Shown: positions 43,594 through 51,752, counted from the stretch's first letter. The stretch: 64,000 nucleotides of DNA from an uncultured Lachnospiraceae bacterium (GCA_910577655.1 CAJTOW010000006.1:5204-69203); one strand, 5' to 3'. Translations and numbers: made by a program. The notes: generated by a model not told the origin, from the sequence alone.

Positions 43594-44655
43594 ATGAGCA
43601 GAATGAAAAAATGGAACGCGATGATTCTGGCAGGTATGATGGCAGCGGCTATGGTCACCGGATGCGGTGGAAGCAGAAGCAGCAATACAACATCTACAGC
43701 AGCTTCTGCCGGGGATAAGGGAGAGGACGGGGCAAAGACAGAAGCTTTGAAGGAAGAACTGGTTTCTTCTGATAAGACAATGACCATTGGTCTGATCCCC
43801 CAGTCTACCTTGTTTGTTTTTTACGATTATGTGCAGAAGGGGGCCAATGACGCGGCTGCCGAGGCAGGGTACAGGATCAACTACCAGGGAACTACCACAG
43901 ATACAGACGGAACCGGGCAGAGAAAGATCGTGGAGGATATGCTGGTGACGGGGATTGATGCGCTGGCGATCTCTGCTACCAATGCGGATGCAGTCAATGA
44001 CCTGCTCAAATCCCTGGACATACCTGTAATTGCGTGGGACTGTGGACTTGACTCTTCTGTATGCACGACCAGCGTATCGGTGGATCATTATAAGGCAGCA
44101 GGTGCAGTGGCAGATTATGTGATGGAGAAATGTCCGGACGGAGGAACCTTTGCGGTGATCTCAACCAACGCGGGAAATGCTGTGATCCAGCAGCGTGAGA
44201 AAGGATTTATGGACAAGCTTGGAGAGGCAGAGGGCTTCACATGCATAGGCCCCTTCTATACTGATGGAGATCTGGAGAAAACAGCCAACACCACCCAGGA
44301 TCTTCTTATGGAAAATGCTGATCTGAAGGGAATCTTTATGGTAAATGAGGGGACAACCGAAGGTGCCTGCCAGGTGCTGAAAAATGAAGGCAGGGATGAT
44401 CTGGTCGTATTCGGATATGATACATCCGAGTCACTGGTCAATTATGTCTATGATGGCGTGCTGGACGGAATGGTTTCCCAGAATCCTTATGGTCTTGGTT
44501 ATAATTCTGTGAAACAGGCAATCGCAGCCATTGAAGGGCAGAGGGATTTTGAAGAATTTATTGAGAACGATTATGTTCTGGTGACCTCCGATAATATCCA
44601 TGACCCAGATATCATCAAGATCCTGGATCCCCTTGGAACCATGAATTTAAAGTAG
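43594..44655 (+). CDS. Ribose-type substrate-binding lipoprotein
   Basis: 353 residues from the ATG at 43594 (AAAAGGAG ahead). Signal peptide ends at lipobox VTG-Cys24, so it is membrane-anchored outside. The mature part is a periplasmic-binding protein of the RbsB type: TIGLIPQSTLFVFYDYVQKGANDAAAEAG, VTGIDALAISATNADAVNDLLKSLDIPVIAWD, GVLDGMVSQNPYGLGYNSVKQAI. A longer open frame from 43498 would include a non-signal N terminus and is rejected. Together with 40952 and 42455 it completes the importer. Confidence 0.92.
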   Translation: MSRMKKWNAMILAGMMAAAMVTGCGGSRSSNTTSTAASAGDKGEDGAKTEALKEELVSSDKTMTIGLIPQSTLFVFYDYVQKGANDAAAEAGYRINYQGTTTDTDGTGQRKIVEDMLVTGIDALAISATNADAVNDLLKSLDIPVIAWDCGLDSSVCTTSVSVDHYKAAGAVADYVMEKCPDGGTFAVISTNAGNAVIQQREKGFMDKLGEAEGFTCIGPFYTDGDLEKTANTTQDLLMENADLKGIFMVNEGTTEGACQVLKNEGRDDLVVFGYDTSESLVNYVYDGVLDGMVSQNPYGLGYNSVKQAIAAIEGQRDFEEFIENDYVLVTSDNIHDPDIIKILDPLGTMNLK

Positions 44656-44718
44656 AACTGCAATGATCCGGGGATGATCCGGACTGTTGCATGGAATTAC
44701 AGATGAGGCGGTGTAGTT

Positions 44719-46104
44719 ATGAAATATGAAAGTGTGATCATCAACGGGCTGCTGGTTCTGGAGGACCAGGTGGTCCGGAAAAATCTGGGAATCCGGAACG
44801 GAAAGATCGCGGCCATTCTGGAAGAGACAGAGGCCATAGAGCCGGAAACCGGGGCTGGGGAGGGCACTCCCCGGATCCTGGATGCACAGGGCTGCTATGT
44901 ACTGCCGGGAGCCATTGATACCCATACCCATGTGTTTGAGCCGGGAGCAGAGTACCGGGAGGACTTTGCCCATGGTACACGGGCGGCGGCAAGCGGCGGG
45001 TTTACCTGCATTATGGAAATGCCCAACAGCAATCCGGCTGTAGTGGATTCGGATACCTTTTTTCTGAAAAAAAGCCTTGCGGGAGCAGGAGCAGTGGTTG
45101 ATTACGCGATCTGGGCAGGGGCTACGGCAGCAAATCTGGACCGGCTGCCAGAGCTTAAATCCCTGGGATGTGTGGCTTATAAGGCATTTACCCTGGATGC
45201 GGGGCCTGCCTTCCCTTATCTGAATGCAGAGCTGGAGATGGAGGCCATGAAGCGGATCGCGGGGACCGGGAGAGTGCTGGGATTTCACGCAGAGGATCCG
45301 GTCATTATCGGAGAACTGGCCAAAAAGTATTCCAGCCAGACCTGGAGCCTGAGACTGCATGAGGAAGCGAGACCGTATTATGCAGAATTATCCGCCATCA
45401 GTCAGATCCTGCTGTTTGCCGGGGAGACCGGATGTCCGGTACATATCTGCCATTTGTCGATTCCGGAAGGTGCCAGACTGATTGCCAGGGCGAAGCAGGA
45501 AGGGGTAGATGTTACAGTGGAGAGCTGTTCCCATTATTTCCTGCTGAATACAGAGAATAGTGAGCAGTTTGATACCTATGCTCTGATTCAGCCCCCTATA
45601 CGGAGTCGGGGGCGGATGGAAGCTATGTGGGAATACCTGCAGGATGGAACAATTGATTATCTGGCTACGGATCACGCACCCTATCCGGCAGGGGATAAGG
45701 AACCGGAAGATGGAAATAAGTGGGGAGTCATGGGCGGCGCGCCGTCTATTGACGTGGCATTTCCGCTGATGTTCGGAGAGGCTGTAACAGAGCGTGGCAT
45801 GAGCCCGGTCCGGTTCGCCAGACTGAGTGCGACCAATGCCGCGAAACGGTTTGGCTTATATCCCCAAAAGGGCAGTATCCGTGTGGGGAGTGACGCGGAC
45901 CTGGTGATTCTGGATCCGGACCAGGTCTGGCAGGTGGACCGGAGCAAAAGCTATTCAAAAACAAAGAGTACCCGCTTTCCCTATCAGGGGCGCACAGTAA
46001 AAGGGAAAGTGATGACAACCATGGTCAGGGGAACTGTGGTATATGACGGAGCGGATATCTGCGTGGACAGTGGCTTTGGGCAGTTTGTCCGGCCGGAAAA
46101 ATGA
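44719..46104 (+). CDS. Dihydropyrimidinase/hydantoinase/allantoinase family
   Basis: 461 residues. Cyclic amidohydrolase with a two-metal site: Asp67-x-His69-x-His71 (DTHTH), carboxylated Lys155 (VAYKAFT), His190 (GFHAED), His245 (VHICHLS) and Asp318 (ATDHAPY). It opens the ring of hydantoins, dihydropyrimidines or allantoin to give an N-carbamoyl acid. The family members cannot be told apart by motif; the following M20 carbamoylase (46120) is the expected next step. A ribosome site GAGGCGGTG lies ahead. Cytoplasmic, tetramer expected from the family. Confidence 0.9.
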   Translation: MKYESVIINGLLVLEDQVVRKNLGIRNGKIAAILEETEAIEPETGAGEGTPRILDAQGCYVLPGAIDTHTHVFEPGAEYREDFAHGTRAAASGGFTCIMEMPNSNPAVVDSDTFFLKKSLAGAGAVVDYAIWAGATAANLDRLPELKSLGCVAYKAFTLDAGPAFPYLNAELEMEAMKRIAGTGRVLGFHAEDPVIIGELAKKYSSQTWSLRLHEEARPYYAELSAISQILLFAGETGCPVHICHLSIPEGARLIARAKQEGVDVTVESCSHYFLLNTENSEQFDTYALIQPPIRSRGRMEAMWEYLQDGTIDYLATDHAPYPAGDKEPEDGNKWGVMGGAPSIDVAFPLMFGEAVTERGMSPVRFARLSATNAAKRFGLYPQKGSIRVGSDADLVILDPDQVWQVDRSKSYSKTKSTRFPYQGRTVKGKVMTTMVRGTVVYDGADICVDSGFGQFVRPEK

Positions 46105-46119
46105 AAGGTGGGATAGGGG

Positions 46120-47379
46120 ATGAGAATTAATGAAGACCGGTTATGGAACCGGGAGCAGGAGGTTGGCGGGTATGGCCAGGATCCCAGAGGCGGGATCAGC
46201 CGGTTCGCGTGGACGCCTGAGTACCGGGAGGCGGCACTTCTTCTGATGAAATGGATGGAGGAGGCCGGACTGAAGGTGCGGGTAGACGCAGTGGGAAATA
46301 TCTATGGAAGATATGAAGGCCGGCAGGATCTGCCGCCGGTACTGACAGGTTCCCATTTTGATACGGTTCCCATGGGAGGCAGGTTTGATGGACTGGCAGG
46401 AATCATGGCTGCCCTGGAGGTTCTGACGACCATGCACGAAGAGGGATACCGCCCGGAGCGCCCCATTGAGATGATTGCATTTATCAATGAAGAAGCGAGC
46501 CAGTTTCTGGGAGGTCATTTCGGAAGCAAAGCAATCTGCGGAATGCTGCCTGCGGATTATGCTTCCACTTCTGTAGACCGGAATACCGGAAAAACCATGA
46601 AGGAAGCTATGCTGGAATATAACATGGGACTGGACCCGGATCATATATCACGTGCTCAAATCCATGAAGGGGATTATTTCGCTTTTATCGAGCTTCACAT
46701 TGAGCAGGGGAAATATCTGCTGGGAAAGGATCTTCCCATGGCGGTGGTAGATGATATTGCGGGAATCCGTCAGTTCTATATTACCTATCATGGGGAATCC
46801 GCGCATGCAGGCGGAATGGCCATGGAGGACCGGCACGATGCTTTTGCGGCAGCGGCGGAAACAGCCTGTGAGGTGGAGCGGCTGGCACTTCATTCCGGTT
46901 CGCCTACCCGGGGAACCGTGGGATATATCCAGGTGGAACCCAATGAGCACAATATTGTTGCCAACCAGGTGAAATTCTCCGTGGATTTCCGCGAGGTGGA
47001 GGATGGTATCTGGGAGCGCCTCTATGAGGATCTGATTGCCTTTGTGGAAAAGCAGTGTCAACGGCGGGGACTTACCTATGAGGTAAACTCTACGATTTGC
47101 ACACCGCCGTGCCACTGTCATAAAGGACTGCGGGATCTGATTGAGGAGAGTGCCAGGGAGAGCCGGATTCCCTATATGCATATGGTAAGCTATCCGGCCC
47201 ATGATGCCATGCAGATGGGCAGGCTGTATCCTATGGCTATGATTTTTTTGCGCAGTTCCAATGGGGGAGTCAGCCACTGTCCGGAGGAGTGGACCACAAA
47301 GGAGGATCTGGCAGCCGGGACAGAGGTGCTTTACGGAACACTGCGGAAACTTTCTGACATGAACAGTCACGAATTATGA
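46120..47379 (+). CDS. M20 N-carbamoyl-L-amino acid/allantoate amidohydrolase
   Basis: 419 residues. A HyuC/AllC-type Zn/Mn hydrolase that removes the carbamoyl group from N-carbamoyl amino acids or allantoate. Motifs: LTGSHFDTVPMGGRFDGLAGI (metal His and Asp), FINEEASQFLGGHFGSKAI (Glu-Glu), FIELHIEQGKYL, YHGESAHAGGMAMEDRHDA, NIVANQVKFSVDFRE and GVSHCPEEW with the last metal His. It begins 15 bp after the hydantoinase gene and should act directly on its product, which frees an amino acid, ammonia and CO2. Confidence 0.9.
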   Translation: MRINEDRLWNREQEVGGYGQDPRGGISRFAWTPEYREAALLLMKWMEEAGLKVRVDAVGNIYGRYEGRQDLPPVLTGSHFDTVPMGGRFDGLAGIMAALEVLTTMHEEGYRPERPIEMIAFINEEASQFLGGHFGSKAICGMLPADYASTSVDRNTGKTMKEAMLEYNMGLDPDHISRAQIHEGDYFAFIELHIEQGKYLLGKDLPMAVVDDIAGIRQFYITYHGESAHAGGMAMEDRHDAFAAAAETACEVERLALHSGSPTRGTVGYIQVEPNEHNIVANQVKFSVDFREVEDGIWERLYEDLIAFVEKQCQRRGLTYEVNSTICTPPCHCHKGLRDLIEESARESRIPYMHMVSYPAHDAMQMGRLYPMAMIFLRSSNGGVSHCPEEWTTKEDLAAGTEVLYGTLRKLSDMNSHEL

Positions 47380-47398
47380 CAGACAGGAGAGGAGATCA

Positions 47399-47785
47399 AT
47401 GAAGACAGAAAAGATTACAACAAAAAAGGCACCAGAGCCGGGGGGATGGTATTCCCAGGCATTCCGGGTAGGTGATCTGGTGTATACAGCTGGCGTAACA
47501 GCCCACGATCCGGTCACACAGCAGCTGGCAGCTCCGGGGGATATGGCGCAGCAGACACGCCAGGTGCTTAGGAATCTGGAACAGATACTTCTGGAGGCGG
47601 GATCCGATCTGGAGCATGTGTTTAAAACACTGGTTTTCGTGGCGGATATTGACCAGTTTGATGTATTTAATGAAGCATATAAGGAATTTTTTCCGGAAAA
47701 TCCACCGGCAAGAAGTACTATGGAGATTGGGAAATTTAAGAATGGGATGATGATAGAGATTGAGGCGATTGCTACAGTGCGCTGA
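47399..47785 (+). CDS. RidA family protein
   Basis: 128 residues. RidA/YjgF/Rid-type protein: PGGWYSQAFRVGDLVYTAGVTA, QTRQVLRNLEQILLEAGSDLEHVFKTLVFVADIDQF and the substrate Arg in NPPARSTMEIGKF, with the Glu near the end (MIEIEAIATV). RidA hydrolyses reactive imines or enamines; family members also sit in pyrimidine- and amide-catabolic operons, which fits its place as last gene after hydantoinase and carbamoylase. GAGGAG lies before the ATG. Confidence 0.92.
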   Translation: MKTEKITTKKAPEPGGWYSQAFRVGDLVYTAGVTAHDPVTQQLAAPGDMAQQTRQVLRNLEQILLEAGSDLEHVFKTLVFVADIDQFDVFNEAYKEFFPENPPARSTMEIGKFKNGMMIEIEAIATVR

Positions 47786-47816
47786 TTTTTGTTTTCTATA
47801 ATGGGTCTTTCCTTTC

Positions 47817-47847
47817 GTAACAGTCCAGATACCCCCTGGACTGTTAC
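47817..47847. repeat. 31-bp hairpin repeat family, copy 7 (stem covariant)
   Basis: GTAACAGTCCAG and CTGGACTGTTAC around ATACCCC. One stem pair is C-G where most copies have T-A. A further small stem (GGAGCG/CGCTCC) follows at 47855-47871. Confidence 0.8.
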
Positions 47848-47929
47848 TGCATCTGGAGCGAATGCGCTCCCAAATGCAATATTTTGTCATTTATGTGCTG
47901 TTGTTCGCACCTGAAAAAGCGCATTAAAG

Positions 47930-47973
47930 GGTACCGTTTAATCACCGGTTTTGGTTATTGCGGTACCTTTTTT
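47930..47973 (+). terminator. Terminator after ridA
   Basis: GGTACCG (47930-47936) and CGGTACC (47961-47967) form a stem followed by TTTTTT. It ends the ABC/hydantoinase operon. Confidence 0.7.
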
Positions 47974-48160
47974 GCTTTATAGGAAATAGCGTTCTATAAA
48001 GTAAAAAGCCTTCCGGGCAGGATCGCAACATGAAGTGGGCTTGTTCACTAAGCTCATTACATTCGCTATGTGAGCCAATGCATGCGGCGGAGAGGAGTTT
48101 ATCGCTGAAGCGATCCGCCGCAGGCGCAGAATCCTGCGCAGCAGGATTCTATGTTCTGTC
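47974..48160 (+). repeat. Long dispersed intergenic repeat, copy B
   Basis: GCTTTATAGGAA hairpin, then AAAAAGCC, GGGCAGGATCGCA, a roughly 55-bp insert not in copy A, then CGGCGGAGAGGA and ATCGCTGAAGCGATCCGCC. It continues into CAGGCGCAGAATCCTGCG. The 534-bp gap 47786-48319 holds this, the hairpin and the terminator. A short open frame at its end (DIKEAAGKCGDIQQII) is not supported as a gene. Confidence 0.6.
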
Positions 48161-48319
48161 CGGATATAAAATGGCAGCTGAAGGGACACTGGCCAGTCTG
48201 TTTTCAGACATAAAAGAGGCGGCTGGAAAATGTGGTGATATCCAGCAGATCATCTGATACATTATGGACAAGGAGCCGTTTCCGGCAGCCTCTTTGTGAA
48301 ATTCTGGATATAGGTCTGG

Positions 48320-49273
48320 TCAGCAGGTGTAACTTTGGAACTGCTCCACGGTCATTCCGGCATACTCGGCAGCCTTTGTGACCGTCATATCGCCAGACCG
48401 GACCAGTCTGGCCAGCAGGTTCATCTCTCCTTGTGCGCGACCTTCCTTTTGACCTTCCTTTCGGCCTTCCTTTCGGCCTTCCTTTCGGCCTTCCTTTCGG
48501 CCTTCCTCGAGTGCTTCCGCCCATGCCTCTGCCCGTGCCTCTGCCCGTTCTTCCTCCCGGATCATCTGCAGGGTCTCGGCTTCGTTATATTCTGTAATAC
48601 ACATATTTTTCACCTCCGCTCTGTGGCCAATCAGAAATAGCCTGATGGCATAAGTTTCAGGCATGTCATCAATTGCCTTGTCAACCGCCTGTTCAATATC
48701 CAGGTAATTCCGGTTCATGCGGATCTGTTCCACCAGCCATGCATACTCGGCCAGAGGCTGGCAGGCCTGGAGCAGTTCCCTGTTATGGCCGTAGTTGATG
48801 TTAATCATATGAACCTTTACCTGGATGTCCGGTTCTTTTGTTACCGCATCCGGGGCGAATGCGTCACTGAGATGCAGAATCCGGTCATCCTGCTGTTCGG
48901 CCCCATTGTAAAAGACTACCAGTCTGGGGGCGGGAAGGCGGACGACCCGTCTGCCGTAGATGTTCAGCTTGTTTTTATGGATGTATTTGTCATACAGCTT
49001 CCCGGCATACATGAGCTGGCGTACCGGCATGTTGGGGTTGAAGGTGCTCTGCTGCTCATAGATATTCATAACATGGAAAAGAATGAATGACAGGTCATTC
49101 TTCATACCCATGTAGACGGCATCGTCTATGGTTGTAAACAGGATATCCTCCGGATCCGTGTAGCTGGTGCCGTTTATGGCATTGTAGAGGCTCAGGGTCC
49201 ATTCCCTATTGGGCTCACTGCCGAAAAGAAAGCTGAACAGGCGGTCCTTGTGCTCCCGGTTGATGGTGGGCAT
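48320..49273 (-). CDS. Rpn-family PD-(D/E)XK protein with KEGR repeats
   Basis: 317 residues from the ATG at 49273. A longer frame begins at 49414 but crosses the promoter. MPTINREHKDRLFSFLFG, SLYNAINGTSYTDPEDI, MGMKNDLSFILFHVMNIYEQQSTFNPNMPVRQLMYAGKLY are hallmarks of the Rpn recombination-promoting nuclease/transposase-like family, with the Asp and Glu-x-Gln of the PD-(D/E)XK fold. Residues about 250-275 are (E/K)GRK repeats encoded by 12-bp units, then a short C-terminal domain MTVTKAAEYAGMTVEQF. It is the second Rpn-type gene in the window; such genes are often present in many copies. Confidence 0.82.
   Translation of the reverse strand: MPTINREHKDRLFSFLFGSEPNREWTLSLYNAINGTSYTDPEDILFTTIDDAVYMGMKNDLSFILFHVMNIYEQQSTFNPNMPVRQLMYAGKLYDKYIHKNKLNIYGRRVVRLPAPRLVVFYNGAEQQDDRILHLSDAFAPDAVTKEPDIQVKVHMININYGHNRELLQACQPLAEYAWLVEQIRMNRNYLDIEQAVDKAIDDMPETYAIRLFLIGHRAEVKNMCITEYNEAETLQMIREEERAEARAEAWAEALEEGRKEGRKEGRKEGRKEGQKEGRAQGEMNLLARLVRSGDMTVTKAAEYAGMTVEQFQSYTC
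48441..48506 (-). repeat. 12-bp tandem repeats inside the second Rpn gene
   Basis: Repeated CCTTCCTTTCGG units on the plus strand (GGAAGGCCGAAA on the coding strand) encode EGRK. Units are multiples of three, as in the first Rpn-like gene, though the encoded motif differs. Confidence 0.8.
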
Positions 49274-49354
49274 TCTGGTATCGTCCCCCTTTCTGTATGG
49301 CTGGCCGTCTGGTGCATGAAGGCACGACCGGCCAGTGTAATGTCTTATAAACAA

Positions 49355-49383
49355 ATTATAGCATTTTGTGGGGAGGATTACAA
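49355..49383 (-). promoter_or_regulatory. Promoter of the second Rpn gene
   Basis: TTGTAA (49378-49383), 17 bp, TATAAT (49355-49360) on the minus strand. Confidence 0.6.
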
Positions 49384-49423
49384 GTGGACCGGCAAAACGG
49401 AATTCGAAATACACACTGGGCGT

Positions 49424-49470
49424 TACTGTTCACGGGGGAGTTGTTCCAGAGCTGGTATCTGCCGGCCGGG
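49424..49470 (+). repeat. GTTCACGGG dispersed repeat, copy 2
   Basis: GTTACTGTTCACGGGGGAGTT followed by GTTCCAGAGCTGGTA. Copies are listed under 21960. The sequence AGAGCTGGTA also follows copy 1, so the family extends beyond the core. Confidence 0.55.
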
Positions 49471-49544
49471 GGAAACAATTTGGCCATGGCAAGGACTGAT
49501 GTTGCCGATTCATGTTATGTTGAGTATATTGGGGTGCATCTTGC

Positions 49545-49594
49545 GGAAAATCAGCCACAGAGACAGGTGCGTTGGGATTCCGGGAGTACACATT
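49545..49594 (-). repeat. ACTC-palindrome dispersed repeat, copy 2
   Basis: Read on the minus strand: ACTCCCGGAATCCC, then CGCACCTGTCTCTGTGGCTGATTTTCCG. Same core as 20104-20157 and 61702-61757, with the right arm diverged. It lies just ahead of the split ATP-grasp gene. Confidence 0.55.
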
Positions 49595-49614
49595 AAAGAT
49601 AAGGTGGAAAAATC

Positions 49615-50169
49615 ATGGAAAAAATTGATTTTATTGATGGAGCAGCAGCAGATTCCGTGCAGGTCTTTGGCGCCGGATATATCGGAAAGAAAGCGGTCTA
49701 TGGACTGCGCAGGAACCAGATCAAGGTAACCGCGGTTCTGGACAATAACAAAGCAGTGCAGGGTACTTGCCTATGGGAGGATGTTCCCTGCATAAGCCCG
49801 GAAAGCGCAGACAGGGATTGTCCGGTAATCCTCTGTTTTGAGAAAGAAAAGATCTTAAAAGCAGTGCAGGAGCAATGTCTTGCCCTTGGTTTCCAGAAGG
49901 TATATTCTATAAAATGCCGGGAGCTTCAGGACTATCTGGAAACATTGCCGGACCGGGACTATCTTGAGGTGATGCATTATTGTGTTCACGGAAAGAAGCT
50001 CAATCTGGAGAATCCGGTTACTTTGAATGAAAAGCTTCAGTGGCTGAAGCTCCATGACCGTAATCCCTTGTATATCACGATTGCGGATAAGTTCCGTGTC
50101 AGGGACTATCTGAAGCGGGAGTTTGGTGAAGAATATGAATTGTACCCCTTGTCAAGGACATTTTTCTAA
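49615..50169 (+). pseudogene. 5' part of split Rossmann/TupA ATP-grasp/aminotransferase gene
   Basis: Residues 1-110 are a small nucleotide-binding-like domain (VQVFGAGYIGKKAVYGL, KVTAVLDNNKAV). Residues about 125-173 begin a TupA-like ATP-grasp (NPVTLNEKLQWLKLHDRNPLYITIADKFRVRDYLKREFGEEY). The native frame breaks after GEEY at 50135 where the IS3-type element enters; the last few residues and stop at 50169 come from the element. The rest of the gene resumes at 52113. Joined, the frame is 2268 nt (755 residues). Confidence 0.8.
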
Positions 50170-50207
50170 TTAATAAATAGGGAACATCTGTTCGCAAAGT
50201 ATTTTCT

Positions 50208-50345
50208 CTATAACACCTCAGCAATCTTATCCTCCAGGTCTTCTATTGCAGACAGAAATTCTTCGCGTATTTCCTCCAGCTGGGTGGAGAGGTCTTCCAG
50301 AAGATCTCTCATCTCCTCATATTTCCTTTCCTTATACCTTATCAT
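50208..50345 (-). CDS. Small coiled-coil protein of the IS element
   Basis: 45 residues (MIRYKERKYEEMRDLLEDL, then STQLEEIREEFLSAIEDL). Starts inside the last codons of OrfB and ends 72 bp from the IS end. Heptad-like Leu/Ile spacing and alternating charges predict one coiled coil. No known function. It is too short to be certain, but codon pattern and overlap with OrfB argue for translation. Confidence 0.4.
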   Translation of the reverse strand: MIRYKERKYEEMRDLLEDLSTQLEEIREEFLSAIEDLEDKIAEVL

Positions 50346-51327
50346 CTTTGATTTCCTCCTTGCCCAGGTTGGTACACCCTTCCTTTCTTTCCGGCTCTTT
50401 TATGACTCCTCCCAGCGGATAATCACCGGTCGTTATGTATTTATAATACTCATTTGGTGACAGCTTCGCCAACTGCCATTGATACCTCTCATTATTGTAA
50501 TAATACATCCAGTCATCTATGATCTCTTTCACTTCCCGGTATTTACTGCATTCACTAACATCAATTTCATCCTTCATATGTCCGAAGAAGCTTTCCTGCG
50601 GCGCGTTGTCCCAGCAGTTTCCTTTTCTTGACATCGACTGCCTCAGTTCTTTATCATTGACTAACTGAATAAAACTGGTACTTGTGTAATGGCATCCCTG
50701 ATCCGAGTGGATCAACGTTTCTTTGGTCAGCCCGATCCCGTGTTCCTCCACCAGCTTCTTTACCGTTTCCAACACAAAATCCACTTCCAGGCTGTCACTC
50801 AGCACATAGGACAGTATCTGTTTCGTATACGCATCCAGTATCGTTGACAGGTATGCGAATTTCCCATTATAAGGTATATAAGTGATATCCGTCAGCAATA
50901 CCTTTCTTGGCCCGTATTCCGTAAATTTCCGCTCCAGAAGGTTATCCGCCACATGATTCGTTTTCAGGGCCTTCGCCATCCTTCTGTAGGGGTTTGCTTT
51001 CCTTACAGGGCACACCAGGCCATACTTGTCCATCAGCCGTCTTATCTTCTTTAAATTCATGATGACCGGTGGGTTCCAGTGAACCATACACATATAGATT
51101 CCCCGTGCGCCTTTACTGTATCCACGCTGGTTATACGCCTTTAGGATCAGCCCAAACTCTTCCCTGTCCTTCTTTTCCCGCTCCTTACGCGTTCCTTCCG
51201 AATTCACCCATCTGTAATAGCCTGACCGGGAAACTCCCGCCACATCACACAGCATACTTACACTTAGCTGGTTGTCCTCCTCCTGCAGCGTTTTCTGGAT
51301 TACTTCAAATTTCCAACCCGCACTCAT
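50332..51327 (-). CDS. IS3 family transposase OrfB (DDE integrase)
   Basis: 331 residues. N-terminal HTH_21-like part (LSVSMLCDVAGVSRSGYYRWV, YGYRRI-like RGIYMCMVHW) and a retroviral-type integrase core with the DDE triad in LLTDITYIPYNGKFAYLSTILDAYTK, IHSDQGCHYTS and GNCWDNAPQESFFGHMKDE. The start ATG overlaps the OrfA stop as TGATG. Upstream, the -1 frame is open back into OrfA through an A8 run, so an OrfAB fusion can be made by frameshifting. It catalyses cut-copy of this IS. Confidence 0.95.
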   Translation of the reverse strand: MSAGWKFEVIQKTLQEEDNQLSVSMLCDVAGVSRSGYYRWVNSEGTRKEREKKDREEFGLILKAYNQRGYSKGARGIYMCMVHWNPPVIMNLKKIRRLMDKYGLVCPVRKANPYRRMAKALKTNHVADNLLERKFTEYGPRKVLLTDITYIPYNGKFAYLSTILDAYTKQILSYVLSDSLEVDFVLETVKKLVEEHGIGLTKETLIHSDQGCHYTSTSFIQLVNDKELRQSMSRKGNCWDNAPQESFFGHMKDEIDVSECSKYREVKEIIDDWMYYYNNERYQWQLAKLSPNEYYKYITTGDYPLGGVIKEPERKEGCTNLGKEEIKDDKV

Positions 51328-51752
51328 CAGGATTTCCTCGCTGCTGTATTTTCCGTCCTGACAATTTTTTTTAGAAATTCAACCTCCTGGCGCAGGTATT
51401 TCACTTCGTTCAGAATATTTTCCAGGGTTTCCTTTGAATGCTCCGTTACACCTTCCTGTATGGATAATCCATCTTTTTTTCGCCGTGTCCGGTTTTCACC
51501 CTGACGGAAACCGTTTCTGCTCCCTGCCTGGCGTTTCAGTCTCTGGACCATACTGTCTATCTGCTTCTGGCCAAACATCTCCAGATCATATCCCAGATCT
51601 TCCAGTATTTTTCTTGGCGCCATTCCTGCCTCATAAGCCGTCCAGAACGTTTCTTTAAACTCAATCGTGAAATAGAGTTTGTTTTTTGTCACTTTAAACG
51701 TGTATGGATTCGCTTTCAGCAGTTTCATTTCCCTCGCCGTATATTCCTTCAT
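51327..51752 (-). CDS. IS3 family transposase OrfA
   Basis: 141 residues from the ATG at 51752 (a GTG one codon earlier is possible). HTH DNA-binding N-terminal part (FKETFWTAYEAGMAPRKILEDLGYD) and a C-terminal leucine-zipper-like helix (EVKYLRQEVEFLKKIV), typical of OrfA. Near the end an A8 string (plus-strand T8, 51365-51372) can cause -1 slippage into OrfB. The start has GGAGAGG upstream. It binds the ends and helps to control transposition. Confidence 0.9.
   Translation of the reverse strand: MKEYTAREMKLLKANPYTFKVTKNKLYFTIEFKETFWTAYEAGMAPRKILEDLGYDLEMFGQKQIDSMVQRLKRQAGSRNGFRQGENRTRRKKDGLSIQEGVTEHSKETLENILNEVKYLRQEVEFLKKIVRTENTAARKS

Noticed and set aside
48030..48257. 75-residue plus-strand frame after the ridA terminator
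   Set aside because: The first two thirds are repeat sequence. The tail could be a gene remnant but too little is left to name it.
49366..49596. 76-residue plus-strand frame before the split ATP-grasp gene
   Set aside because: Composed of two dispersed repeats. Its tail (ENQPQRQVR) resembles a frame at 61.5-61.8 kb only because both cover the same DNA repeat.
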